Assembly: GCA_001769125.1 (NCBI GenBank)
Contig: MEOG01000088.1
Span: 62,001-126,000, forward strand
Length of the DNA: 64,000 nucleotides
Direction: 5' to 3'
DNA from: Bacteroidetes bacterium GWF2_35_48
GTDB lineage: Bacteria; Bacteroidota; Bacteroidia; Bacteroidales; GWF2-35-48
In this document: positions 27,540 through 35,623 of the stretch, piece after piece
Layout: each line of letters opens with the position of its first letter
How positions within the stretch are numbered: the first letter of the stretch is position 1
The notes under the pieces: generated by a model
Database searches by the model: none
Told to the model about the DNA's origin: nothing
The model's input: only the letters and a program-made list of their open reading frames with translations
Translations under genes and position numbers: made by a program

Positions 27540-29135
27540 TTGTCTTTTTATTGAAGTTGTCGAAGTTTTTAGACTGAAAATATAAACCCCTTTGGGCAAT
27601 TTTGAAAAATTAAATCGCTGAATAATCTGACCTAAATTTTTAACAAATGCTCTTTTATAAACTATCTTTCCTGTAATATCATATAACTCAACAGAAATTA
27701 ACTCCTCTTGTTTTGTATCAAATTCCAAAGTAAAAATTCCCTGATTCGGATTGGGATAAATATTTAATCCATTGAATGTGCTGCTCGAATCAATTTCCGC
27801 ATAAGCGCGAATACAAACATCTTTCATCTTTCCGTTTATTGGAGCACCCATCCGCTCCCAGTAAAGAGCAGAACTGCTTACCCAAGATGTATTTTCTGAA
27901 ATATGCGGGTCAGAATAATCTGCAATTTTATATTCACAGGGAACAGGAAAATTGTATCCGGGTGTAATATATTTTATCTTAACATAAAAATCTTCTCCTT
28001 TATTTATAGGAACTTTAACAGGCAAATCAAATGTATAATAACCGGGATACGGACATGTTTGCTCATTAATTTCTGCAAGACGATTTACAAGGCTTTCATC
28101 ATTTTTTCCAGAATAAATTTCTACACTTATTTTTGTATTCTGAGCATTAATAAAAGTGCCTACTTTTGTAAGACTGTGCGTTTCTTTAGCTGTTAATTTA
28201 ACTAATCCATACGCAGTATTACCTCCATACCCCAAGCTGCCTACCATTCCAAGCGTATCATGAAGATATACCGTTTGTCCGTTTTTGAATGCAGAAAATT
28301 CAGGAAAGACACAAGCAGCAGATAAAAATTTTGTATCAAAATACGAAATATAAAAATACCCGTTTTGTCCCCAGCCCGTTCCCCAACTATTCTTTGCAAT
28401 CCATGCCCCGGTTTTACCTGAAATAACTTTGTTATCATCCCATCCTGTTACAAGTACTGCATGATTTACCTCATTCGTTCCTGTGTAATAATAAGTTTTA
28501 TAAGTAAAATTATAAAAATTCTGTTGCCAGTAAATCGTTGCATACACACCACCATTTTCCATAATTGCATTTTTTATTACAAGCGGATCTTTTGGCAAAT
28601 CATACGATTTTGTTACCAAAAACTGTGGTTGAAAATGCGCTGTGCATAAATTATCGGAAGGAATATACGGTTCTTGAGATTCAAGTGCAGGGCCGCTTCC
28701 GCGCGTGAGGTAAGCCACAGAAACATGATGGTTGCCACTGGAACAACCGGACATTAAAAAGCCATGGCAGTTTTTCATATTTTCTTCCGAAAAATCGAAA
28801 ACGCCGGAATTACGCATCATAACTGATGATTCAAGACTTCCTAATGTTGCAAAAGCCCAACAGCAACCACAAGAACCCTGATCTTTTACCGGGCTTACAA
28901 ATCCTGAATCTTTAAGGTTAAAATATAAAGGGAAATTTTCAGAAGTATTTATCCCATCAGAAAAATAATATTTGAAAGGAGCAGGAATAATCTCCTTTTT
29001 TTGTTTTTCATTCTTCAATAATTCTTCTCTGTATTTTAAAAACTCAAAATTTAAGGGCGAGGTCTGCAATTCCTGTGCATCAACAAGGACAGAAGAAAAA
29101 ACAAATAAAATAAATATGATTAAAAAATATTTCAT
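27525..29135 (-). CDS. Secreted papain-like C1 peptidase with type IX sorting domain
   Basis: 536 residues from the ATG at 29135, which gives a clean signal peptide (MKYFLIIFILFVFSSVLVDA); an upstream in-frame extension runs through a terminator and is rejected. Catalytic residues are visible: Cys in PVKDQGSCGCCWAF, His in VNHAVLVTGWDDN, and Asn in WIAKNSWGTGWGQNGYF. The C-terminal 75 residues are a type IX secretion signal (NIYPNPNQGIFTLEF to KGVYIFSLK). It is predicted to be exported through the outer membrane and to digest proteins outside the cell. Confidence 0.92.
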   Translation of the reverse strand: MKYFLIIFILFVFSSVLVDAQELQTSPLNFEFLKYREELLKNEKQKKEIIPAPFKYYFSDGINTSENFPLYFNLKDSGFVSPVKDQGSCGCCWAFATLGSLESSVMMRNSGVFDFSEENMKNCHGFLMSGCSSGNHHVSVAYLTRGSGPALESQEPYIPSDNLCTAHFQPQFLVTKSYDLPKDPLVIKNAIMENGGVYATIYWQQNFYNFTYKTYYYTGTNEVNHAVLVTGWDDNKVISGKTGAWIAKNSWGTGWGQNGYFYISYFDTKFLSAACVFPEFSAFKNGQTVYLHDTLGMVGSLGYGGNTAYGLVKLTAKETHSLTKVGTFINAQNTKISVEIYSGKNDESLVNRLAEINEQTCPYPGYYTFDLPVKVPINKGEDFYVKIKYITPGYNFPVPCEYKIADYSDPHISENTSWVSSSALYWERMGAPINGKMKDVCIRAYAEIDSSSTFNGLNIYPNPNQGIFTLEFDTKQEELISVELYDITGKIVYKRAFVKNLGQIIQRFNFSKLPKGVYIFSLKTSTTSIKRQLLIL

Positions 29136-29138
29136 AAA

Positions 29139-29159
29139 AAAAGCCCCGAAGGGCCTTAA
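29139..29159 (-). terminator. Terminator between M49-like gene and C1 peptidase gene
   Basis: On the minus strand AAGGCCC, TTC, GGGGCTT forms a short stem with one mismatch, followed by a run of T. It sits just after the M49-like stop and just before the peptidase ATG, so it may end the upstream transcript or attenuate read-through. Confidence 0.6.
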
Positions 29160-29160
29160 A

Positions 29161-31104
29161 TTATAATCCAAGAACTTTAACTCCCTGCTCAAAAATAATA
29201 TCTTTTGGAATGCTAGCTTTTGCAATACGATCAAGATCTTTCTGAAGCTCTGCTCCTATTTTACCTTTTTCGTCAATCCACTTTTTAGCTTCATCATAAT
29301 TGCCATCTCCTTCAACAGTAAGAACTCGTTCGCCGAGAGAATTCATGGCCTCTTTCATCTTTTCAAAATTCACCTTATACAATCCATTCGCATCTTTTTC
29401 AAAAGCGCCTTTTTCTTCAAACCAATAAAAGGTAAGCATATTGGCTTTACCATGCGCACTCGATACACCAAAGCGGACAGATCTGAAAATTCCGGCAAAA
29501 AAAGTTACATAATTATCATGAATATCCTTATTTTTAATCTCTCCCATTTCCGCGAGTTTTGCTACTAAAAACAAACCCAAAATATCTGCTTTGGCTTCTT
29601 CAATTCCCGAATAACTTTCTTTAAGCGCACCGCGAACAGTGCCTTTATTTGTAAGCGTAGTTTTAATTCCTAGTCCGTGCGCCACTTCATGGAACATTAC
29701 ATTTTCAAAGAAAGCATCAAATTTTATATGTTTTCTTTGTTCTTCGGCTATTACAATATTGCTGATGGGGACAAGAATTTTTTCAAACTTCGCCTGCATT
29801 GCATTTTTCAACTGTAATTTACGAGAACCTTTTTTTGCATGAACGCGTTCATCATTGGGCAGGTTGATAGCGATATTCTTACTTCCCGCATTACAATCGC
29901 CCGCATAATAAATCACATCATAAACATTCATATCAGAATCAACTCCGGGTTTTTCTTTTTTATATTTTGCATCAACCGGAAGACTTTCCTGTAGTTTGGG
30001 CATCAAAGCGCCGTAGTGTTTCAGGCGATCGCTCCATACTTTATCCTTCACAAGAATCTGACCAGATTGCGCTGCTTTATGACCGAATAACTGGTCTTCA
30101 TAATTTTCGATAGGGCCAACAACCATATCAATAGTATTGTTCTTCATATCCATCCATGCAAGGTCGCTATCAAGATAATCATCTGTGAGCAAAGCTTTGG
30201 AACGTAACTCCAAAAACTTCTTTAATCCCGCATCTTCTGCTAATTCTGCTGCTTGTTTCAGCAATACTGCCGCTTTTTCAATCTGCTCTTTATATTCTTC
30301 ATGATACCATACACATTTCAATGATTTATCCTCATTTCTTCTTAATACAGTGTACCAGCTTGTCTTATTCTTATCTTTAAATGCTTCAAACTCTTCATTT
30401 GTAATATCAGCCGGATAAAAACATGCGCCTTTTGGTTTTTCAGGATAACCATAAACAAAAGCACGATTTCCATTCAGTCTGTCCCATGGTCCGTAGTGAA
30501 TCAATGCAAACTTCCTGGTGTTCTCATCTTTTATTTCATCCATTAATTTTTGTTTATCTCCAAAAGCCTGTTTCCAGTAAATTTCTTCCATCAAATCTGC
30601 TGCCTGTATTAAAACAGGAATCATTTGTTTTTCTTTTTCTGTAAGTTTAGAAATATCTGTTTTCAGCGTGTAAAGCGCAAATTCATTAACCTTTGTTTCC
30701 ATATATTTATCAAATAATTTCAGTACCAATTCTTTTCCATCACCCATTATATCGGCAATAATCAAAGCCTTTTCGTTTTTATCAAATTTAAACTTATAAG
30801 TAACTTCTGAATCCTTATGTTTTGCATTGGCAACAAAATCTACAAAATCCTTACTTGTTTCAGTTATTTTATAAGTTGTTTTATATATTTCAGATCCATA
30901 AAAAAACACGATTGAATCTTTCATAACTTCAACCTTGAAATCAAAGCCGGGTACTTCAATTTTATTTCCGGTCTCATTGGTTTTAGTGGATGCAGCATGA
31001 GAACCGAAATAAGTTCCATACATAGTTTCATGATTTTCAGATGAGCAAGCTGCGAAAAAAACAGCAAGCAATACAATTCCTGTAATCTTAAAAATATTCT
31101 TCAT
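29161..31104 (-). CDS. M49-like (dipeptidyl peptidase III family) zinc lipoprotein
   Basis: 647 residues from the ATG at 31104; an upstream CTG reading is rejected. The signal peptide ends in a lipobox (LLAVFFAACSS), so it is a membrane-anchored lipoprotein. Zinc ligands are visible: His472-Glu473-Val-Ala-His476 (HEVAHGLG) and Glu502/Glu503 in GIEEAKADILGLF. The DPP III family normally has a six-residue HExxxH motif; this branch has the compact HExxH. Peptide hydrolysis is likely; the substrate is unknown. Confidence 0.82.
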   Translation of the reverse strand: MKNIFKITGIVLLAVFFAACSSENHETMYGTYFGSHAASTKTNETGNKIEVPGFDFKVEVMKDSIVFFYGSEIYKTTYKITETSKDFVDFVANAKHKDSEVTYKFKFDKNEKALIIADIMGDGKELVLKLFDKYMETKVNEFALYTLKTDISKLTEKEKQMIPVLIQAADLMEEIYWKQAFGDKQKLMDEIKDENTRKFALIHYGPWDRLNGNRAFVYGYPEKPKGACFYPADITNEEFEAFKDKNKTSWYTVLRRNEDKSLKCVWYHEEYKEQIEKAAVLLKQAAELAEDAGLKKFLELRSKALLTDDYLDSDLAWMDMKNNTIDMVVGPIENYEDQLFGHKAAQSGQILVKDKVWSDRLKHYGALMPKLQESLPVDAKYKKEKPGVDSDMNVYDVIYYAGDCNAGSKNIAINLPNDERVHAKKGSRKLQLKNAMQAKFEKILVPISNIVIAEEQRKHIKFDAFFENVMFHEVAHGLGIKTTLTNKGTVRGALKESYSGIEEAKADILGLFLVAKLAEMGEIKNKDIHDNYVTFFAGIFRSVRFGVSSAHGKANMLTFYWFEEKGAFEKDANGLYKVNFEKMKEAMNSLGERVLTVEGDGNYDEAKKWIDEKGKIGAELQKDLDRIAKASIPKDIIFEQGVKVLGL

Positions 31105-31120
31105 AGGTTTTAAATTAAAT

Positions 31121-31192
31121 TTCAGCAAATATAATAATGATTTGTAATTGATTTAAATTTTATTTTGCTTTACCATATATGTTGTTGATAAA
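31121..31192. repeat. Direct repeat copy A (promoter of the M49-like gene)
   Basis: 72 bases nearly identical to 32048-32120, with an indel near 31150 and a few substitutions. On the minus strand it holds a TATATTTG box (31133-31126), a match to the Bacteroidetes -7 consensus TAnnTTTG, placed to drive the M49-like gene. Its right edge abuts the fold-back starting at 31193. Confidence 0.85.
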
Positions 31193-31376
31193 GGTTATTC
31201 GACATTTTTAGTGGATAATAAATAATTAACTATATTTAAGACAAGTGATGCCCGGCTATTTTCAAACGGAAAACACCCTCGAGGTTTCAGCGCACCTGCC
31301 GGGTATAAACCTCGAGGGTGTTCCCATTGCATAATTAGCCGGGTATTTAAACATTCACTAATTTTGTCGAATAACC
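31193..31376. repeat. Fold-back element with nested inverted repeats
   Basis: Outer arms GGTTATTCGACA (31193-31204) and TGTCGAATAACC (31365-31376) are perfect. Inner arms AACACCCTCGAGGTTT (31272-31287) and AAACCTCGAGGGTGTT (31307-31322) are perfect, with GCCCGGCTA and TAGCCGGGT arms between them. The GC-rich core differs from its AT-rich surroundings. No coding capacity. Confidence 0.85.
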
Positions 31377-31535
31377 AAATATATTCGTTTAGATACAATA
31401 TTTACAAAGATTTATTTAAAAATTTGTTTTATATGTGGAATTGTAATATTTTTGTAAAAACACCCACCTGTGATGAGATATTCATAGGTTGATTTCGTAA
31501 TAACAGCGAGGTTTCAATTTTAAAAAATTATTAGT

Positions 31536-31733
31536 ATGATTTATTTAGCAATAGATATACGAGATAGTAAGGCAAAAAAATTTTTAGATTTCATTAAAAG
31601 CCTTTCGTTGCCATTTATAAAAGAAATTGAATTGCCTAATGATACAACGATTAAAGCAATCACAGATGCAAGGCAACGCAAAACTATTAAAGCAAAAAAC
31701 ACAAAGGAATTGTTTACAAAACTTGATGCTTGA
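31536..31733 (+). CDS. Putative antitoxin of a type II toxin-antitoxin pair
   Basis: 65 residues, lysine-rich and charged, beginning with a beta strand (MIYLAIDI) and ending in a helix that would wrap the toxin. I recognise no exact family. The call rests on size, and on a stop that overlaps by one base (TGATG) the start of a YafQ/RelE-like toxin frame. The toxin is frameshifted, so the antitoxin may be an orphan survivor. Confidence 0.65.
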   Translation: MIYLAIDIRDSKAKKFLDFIKSLSLPFIKEIELPNDTTIKAITDARQRKTIKAKNTKELFTKLDA

Positions 31734-32006
31734 TGTATAGTTTTGAATTTACAAATGAGTTCAAGAAAGACTATAAGCGCACTGTAAAGCGTAATTTGAA
31801 AATTGAATTACTTCAAAATACGCTTGATTTTTTTACAAAATTCAGGGGAATTGCCAGCAAAATTTAAAGCACATAAACTTTCAGGAAATTATTCAGATTG
31901 TTGGGAGTGTCATATCCAGAATGATTGGTTGCTAATTTGGCAAATAAATACTGTAGAAAAAATAATCATACTTTTAAGAACAGGAACCCATTCCGATTTA
32001 TTTTAA
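31733..32006 (+). pseudogene. Frameshifted YafQ/RelE-type mRNA interferase toxin
   Basis: The ATG at 31733 opens a frame matching the YafQ N-terminus (FTNEFKKDYKRTVKRN) that runs off course after a run of seven T at about 31828-31834 and stops at 31867. Shifting by one base restores a YafQ C-terminus: ELPAKFKAHKLSGNYS, then CHIQNDWLLIW and LLRTGTHSDLF, ending at 32006. Six T would give one intact gene of about 90 residues. It is probably an inactivated toxin; a homopolymer sequencing error or slippage is possible. Confidence 0.82.
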
Positions 32007-32047
32007 CAAAACAACAACACCCCTTTCAATCAATCCCTATTTCCTTT

Positions 32048-32120
32048 TTCAGCAAATATAATAATGATTTGTAATTGAAGTCAAATTTTATTTTGCATTA
32101 CCATATATGTTGTTGATAAA
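32048..32120. repeat. Direct repeat copy B
   Basis: 73 bases nearly identical to 31121-31192. The two copies start 927 bases apart and enclose the fold-back and the toxin-antitoxin pair. This copy also keeps the minus-strand TATATTTG box, now pointing into the 3' end of the toxin gene, which suggests a duplicated promoter that could make antisense RNA. Confidence 0.85.
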
Positions 32121-32239
32121 ATAATATTGAATAATACATGAGAATAACACCTAGTGCATGTAAAACGATTTGCAATATAAAAAAAATGTTCTTGGGGTTT
32201 TGATATTCATTTGTAAAAATGAGATGTTTTTTCCATTTA

Positions 32240-32755
32240 TTATTTCCAATCATCACTATCAAACGTAACATGTATTTCATAGTTTATCAATGTTGGTAAA
32301 ACAGAAAACTGTTTTATCTTTTGGTATTGATTTTCTATAACAGAGATTGTTAAATGAATACTTCCATCTTGTAGGCTGTATGAATAATTTAGTTTATGGT
32401 CAGCATCAAGATAGGGTAATTTTTTCAAAGAATTGCTGCTTTGTCTCAGAAAAACATCAAGCTGGCAATCCCCATTAACAGATCCTTCCTGCAAAGTAAG
32501 ATTGAAATAGTATTCATTCGATGCGCTGTTATAAATAAAATCTGAATAATTTAGGGTAAAGCTGTAAGTATTGTAGTCGGTAGTTGAAGGATCGCTTCCT
32601 AAACCGGGAACAGGTTGTATATTATTGATTTCTTTTAATATTATTTTTGCAGCGTATTTTTGATTCTTGATTATGGGCTCCACTAATAAATCATTTTCTT
32701 TTCTGCATGATGTGAAAATAAAGATCAGTCCCATTACTATTACTATGACTTTCAT
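32240..32755 (-). CDS. Hypothetical lipoprotein
   Basis: 171 residues from the ATG at 32755; a TTG 27 bases upstream is less likely. The signal peptide ends in a lipobox (GLIFIFTSCRKEN) with Asp absent at +2. The mature part is rich in alternating hydrophobic residues suggesting a beta-sandwich (YSFTLNYSDFIYN, YYFNLTL). I do not recognise the family and no function is assigned. Confidence 0.75.
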   Translation of the reverse strand: MKVIVIVMGLIFIFTSCRKENDLLVEPIIKNQKYAAKIILKEINNIQPVPGLGSDPSTTDYNTYSFTLNYSDFIYNSASNEYYFNLTLQEGSVNGDCQLDVFLRQSSNSLKKLPYLDADHKLNYSYSLQDGSIHLTISVIENQYQKIKQFSVLPTLINYEIHVTFDSDDWK

Positions 32756-33084
32756 AATTGTGTTTGTATTAATTTTTATCAAAAATACAATATCTGTTAG
32801 CTGCTTTCAACAGCATTTTACCTATTTTGATAATAAAATATTGCGGGAAATGCCTATTACCTTACCTGACAATTATCTTAACTGTTTTTATGTAGCCTGA
32901 CGATTGCATATATACAAGGGACATTCCTGTCTATAAATTCAAATCAGAAAAATAAATTATATCTTTAACAAAACCGGAAAAATCTACCTGTGAGAGTCTG
33001 TATTAAGCACTCTGATTTGTCTTCTCATTGTCTTCTATGCATTACTCTATTCATTCCTTGGGGAAAGCCAGCTAAATTACCAGA

Positions 33085-34341
33085 TCAGTATTTCAAAATT
33101 TTGCCGAAATATATTTTGTCTTTATTTTTGAATATCCCGATAATATAAACTCCTTTAGGAGCACTGTTTAAATGATTTATTTTATGTCTGTTTATTCCCG
33201 CATTGACGGATAATTTGTTAGTGAAAACACATTTATTATTTGCATCAAATATCTTCAATATATAGGATTCCTGATTTTCTGAAAAAAATTGGATATAGAA
33301 ATTTTCCGTAAAAGGACAGGGTGAAATAGCGACATCTGATATTTTATTGTCTTCACTATTTCCTGAAACGGCAAGTATTTGAGAACAATATTTAAATTGT
33401 CCGTCAAAATCAGTTTGCTTTAACCTGTAATATGATATTTTTTCCTTCATATCTATATCTGAAAAAGTGTATTCCTGAATCGAATTACTGTTACCGGCAC
33501 CAACTACACGGGCGAGTTCGGTAAAAAATATACAGTCTGAACTTTTTTCAATTGTAAAATAATCATTATTAATTTCCGAAACAGTTTTCCAGTTAATAAT
33601 TATATCATTTTCGGTTGCAACAACATCAAAATCTAAAAGTTCAATTGGAAGTTCAATTTGAATAGTACTGTTGGGAGGAATAGAACTTGTCGGAGATATG
33701 CTAAAGGTTGTACCTGCTCCATCAAATATACCCGAAACAAAGATTGCCCCCGAACCACTAATGATACCGCCATAACCATTTGTGAAATTGCCACCAACAA
33801 TCAGGTTGCCCCCAACAACAACATTTATGGTGTTATTCTTATTGTCAAAATCGCCAGAAATTGCCACAACACCTGAAGGCAAAATACATAACGTACTTCC
33901 ATTGTTAAGTGTCAGGTTATCTAAATTTAATGTTCCGGAAATTATTAATACGGCACCATTTGATACTATCATATCTAGAGAGCTTAATGTCCCGGAACTT
34001 TCTATCAATATTGAGCCGGTAATACTTAAGTTTGTGAAATTAGCAACACTATGTATTATAGTTATATCATCTGATAAACTGGGGCAAGCAGTTGGATTCC
34101 AGATTGAAGTTGAAGACCAGCTGCCATTCATTACAGTTGCATATAAAGCTTTTGTTTCTGCATGTGATATGTTAAAGCAAAATAAATAAATAAAAATTAA
34201 CAAAATGAATGGAAGTCTTGTGTTGGCAAAAAGAGTTGCTTTTCCTATTATGTTTGAATAATAAACCTTTTTTATTTCACAAATAGTTTCATTTAAAAAT
34301 AAATTTTTGCTATCATAACAATTTCGTTTTATTGTTTTCAT
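33085..34341 (-). CDS. Secreted beta-rich protein with type IX sorting domain
   Basis: 418 residues. The signal peptide core is unusually far in (about residues 44-62, LPFILLIFIYLFCFNISHA) behind a 40-residue charged leader, with no internal Met to shorten it. The middle (65-215) is a repetitive beta-helix-like stretch starting GSWSSTSIWNP. Residues about 225-330 look like a fibronectin-type module typical of type IX cargo (NWKTVSEINNDYFTIEKS), and the end is a C-terminal sorting domain (ISPCPFTENFYIQFF to KGVYIIGIFKN). Probably a surface or secreted adhesin-like protein. Confidence 0.82.
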   Translation of the reverse strand: MKTIKRNCYDSKNLFLNETICEIKKVYYSNIIGKATLFANTRLPFILLIFIYLFCFNISHAETKALYATVMNGSWSSTSIWNPTACPSLSDDITIIHSVANFTNLSITGSILIESSGTLSSLDMIVSNGAVLIISGTLNLDNLTLNNGSTLCILPSGVVAISGDFDNKNNTINVVVGGNLIVGGNFTNGYGGIISGSGAIFVSGIFDGAGTTFSISPTSSIPPNSTIQIELPIELLDFDVVATENDIIINWKTVSEINNDYFTIEKSSDCIFFTELARVVGAGNSNSIQEYTFSDIDMKEKISYYRLKQTDFDGQFKYCSQILAVSGNSEDNKISDVAISPCPFTENFYIQFFSENQESYILKIFDANNKCVFTNKLSVNAGINRHKINHLNSAPKGVYIIGIFKNKDKIYFGKILKY

Positions 34342-34541
34342 GATTTTTCAATATATTAATTCCTGATACAAAATTACATTTCAGAGTCCCTTTAATGAAA
34401 GAGCATATTACTCATTTTAAAAACTGACATATAGGTAATATGATTATGTAATACACGTCCATTAGTAATAATGCCTAAATTAATTATACAAATTATTTAA
34501 AAAATAGGTAATAAACTCTTATCCCGATTTGCTGGCTATAG

Positions 34542-34549
34542 TAGTTTTG
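34542..34549 (+). promoter_or_regulatory. Candidate -7 promoter box TAGTTTTG
   Basis: It matches the Bacteroidetes -7 consensus TAnnTTTG, 28 bases before the next ATG, inside an inverted repeat TATAGTA / TACTATA (34537-34543 and 34550-34556). No good TTTG -33 box is seen at the usual spacing. A GGAGG-like stretch (34563-34568) lies ahead of the ATG. Confidence 0.45.
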
Positions 34550-34577
34550 TACTATAATAAAATGGAGGAAATAAATT

Positions 34578-35015
34578 ATGAAATCAATCATTAAATTTTT
34601 AGCAGTAGTAAGCTTTTCAATGCTCTCTGCAATGGCTTTTTCGCAGAAAAATGCTACAGTGGCTGTACTTGATCACGATGAATATGAAACAAGCATCGTT
34701 GAGTTTACTTCTCAATATGCTGAAGGTAAAACATACCTAAAATGGCTTGTTAAGGGACAAAAATCAGATTGCGCATTTTTAATATTACGTTCATTTAATA
34801 AGTCAGATTATGAAGTAATCGGCTCTAAAAATGGATATAAAGTACCTCATGCTATTCCTTTGTTATATTGTTATGTAGATAGTGTGCCTCTGGCTACAAC
34901 TGTTTACTACAAAATAAAAACATTAAATTTTGATGACACGAAACAACAGCTTCCTTCAAATAATGAATCTGAACTTCATATCGTATTATCAGATAAAAAA
35001 AAATATATGGAATAA
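34578..35015 (+). CDS. Small secreted hypothetical protein
   Basis: 145 residues with a clear signal peptide (FLAVVSFSMLSAMAFSQ). The mature part (VEFTSQYAEGKTYLKWLVKG, then CAFLILRSFNKSDYEVIGSK and VYYKIKTLNFDD) resembles a single fibronectin-like module of the kind that precedes type IX sorting domains, but no sorting domain is present. Role unknown. Confidence 0.72.
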   Translation: MKSIIKFLAVVSFSMLSAMAFSQKNATVAVLDHDEYETSIVEFTSQYAEGKTYLKWLVKGQKSDCAFLILRSFNKSDYEVIGSKNGYKVPHAIPLLYCYVDSVPLATTVYYKIKTLNFDDTKQQLPSNNESELHIVLSDKKKYME

Positions 35016-35463
35016 ATCCGATGTACAGAAAACGCTTTTTTCAAATCAGGGTCGCACATCTGATAGCAAATGAATTTAACGAAGAAACGAAATTTGTAAC
35101 CCCTGAATTTTTATATTCAAATCACATTTTTTCTTACGACTTTATGCGTGAATTTACATTTTATCCTACGACTTTTTGTGTTTGTTTCTTTTTCGTATAG
35201 GTACAATTTGAAAGTTAATGTTTCCTTTCGTGAGGCCACTCCTATGTTTCTCAAAGAATTCTCACCAAAAATCGGTAATTTACCTATTTATACTCATATT
35301 GATTTCTCGAAACCTGTTATCACTCAGCATAATGCATAATTATTTGTAAATTAATTGGGTTTATGCATTAATGTTGTTGTATTCCGTTTTTTATACATTA
35401 CCTTTGATAAAACCAGTTGCGAATAATAAACTCTCTCTAAACAGGGAATTATAAAAAAAAATT
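35016..35463. other. Intergenic region without a convincing gene
   Basis: 448 AT-rich bases. A short similar pair (around 35122-35142 and 35156-35176, both containing TACGACTTT) gives a weak direct repeat. A 63-codon frame at 35148-35339 has no family resemblance and no ribosome binding site, so it is not called. Nothing else is seen. Confidence 0.5.
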
Positions 35464-35613
35464 ATGCCAACGAACCAAATTACTCAAATAAATTATCAAA
35501 ACAAATCAAAAGAAAAACTGGTAATTGAGCTTCAGAAGCTACAACTGGATTATGTTTCACTCATAGCACAAAGCCAAAAAGACAGGAAGAAAAATATAAA
35601 ATTGATTTTCTAA
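35464..35613 (+). CDS. Short ORF resembling the N-terminal coil of PAS kinases
   Basis: A 49-codon frame from the ATG at 35464 containing KEKLVIELQKLQLDYVSL, a helix common at the start of Bacteroidetes PAS sensor kinases. It stops 10 bases before the CheB-CheR gene. It is either a small coiled-coil protein or the remains of a kinase whose body has been replaced. Confidence 0.5.
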   Translation: MPTNQITQINYQNKSKEKLVIELQKLQLDYVSLIAQSQKDRKKNIKLIF

Positions 35614-35623
35614 ACCCTTTTCT

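Noticed and set aside
31195-31398. Minus-strand 67-codon frame
   Set aside because: It runs through the fold-back element at 31193-31376 and shows no family resemblance.
35148-35339. 63-codon plus-strand frame
   Set aside because: No recognisable motif, no ribosome binding site, low-complexity AT-rich composition.
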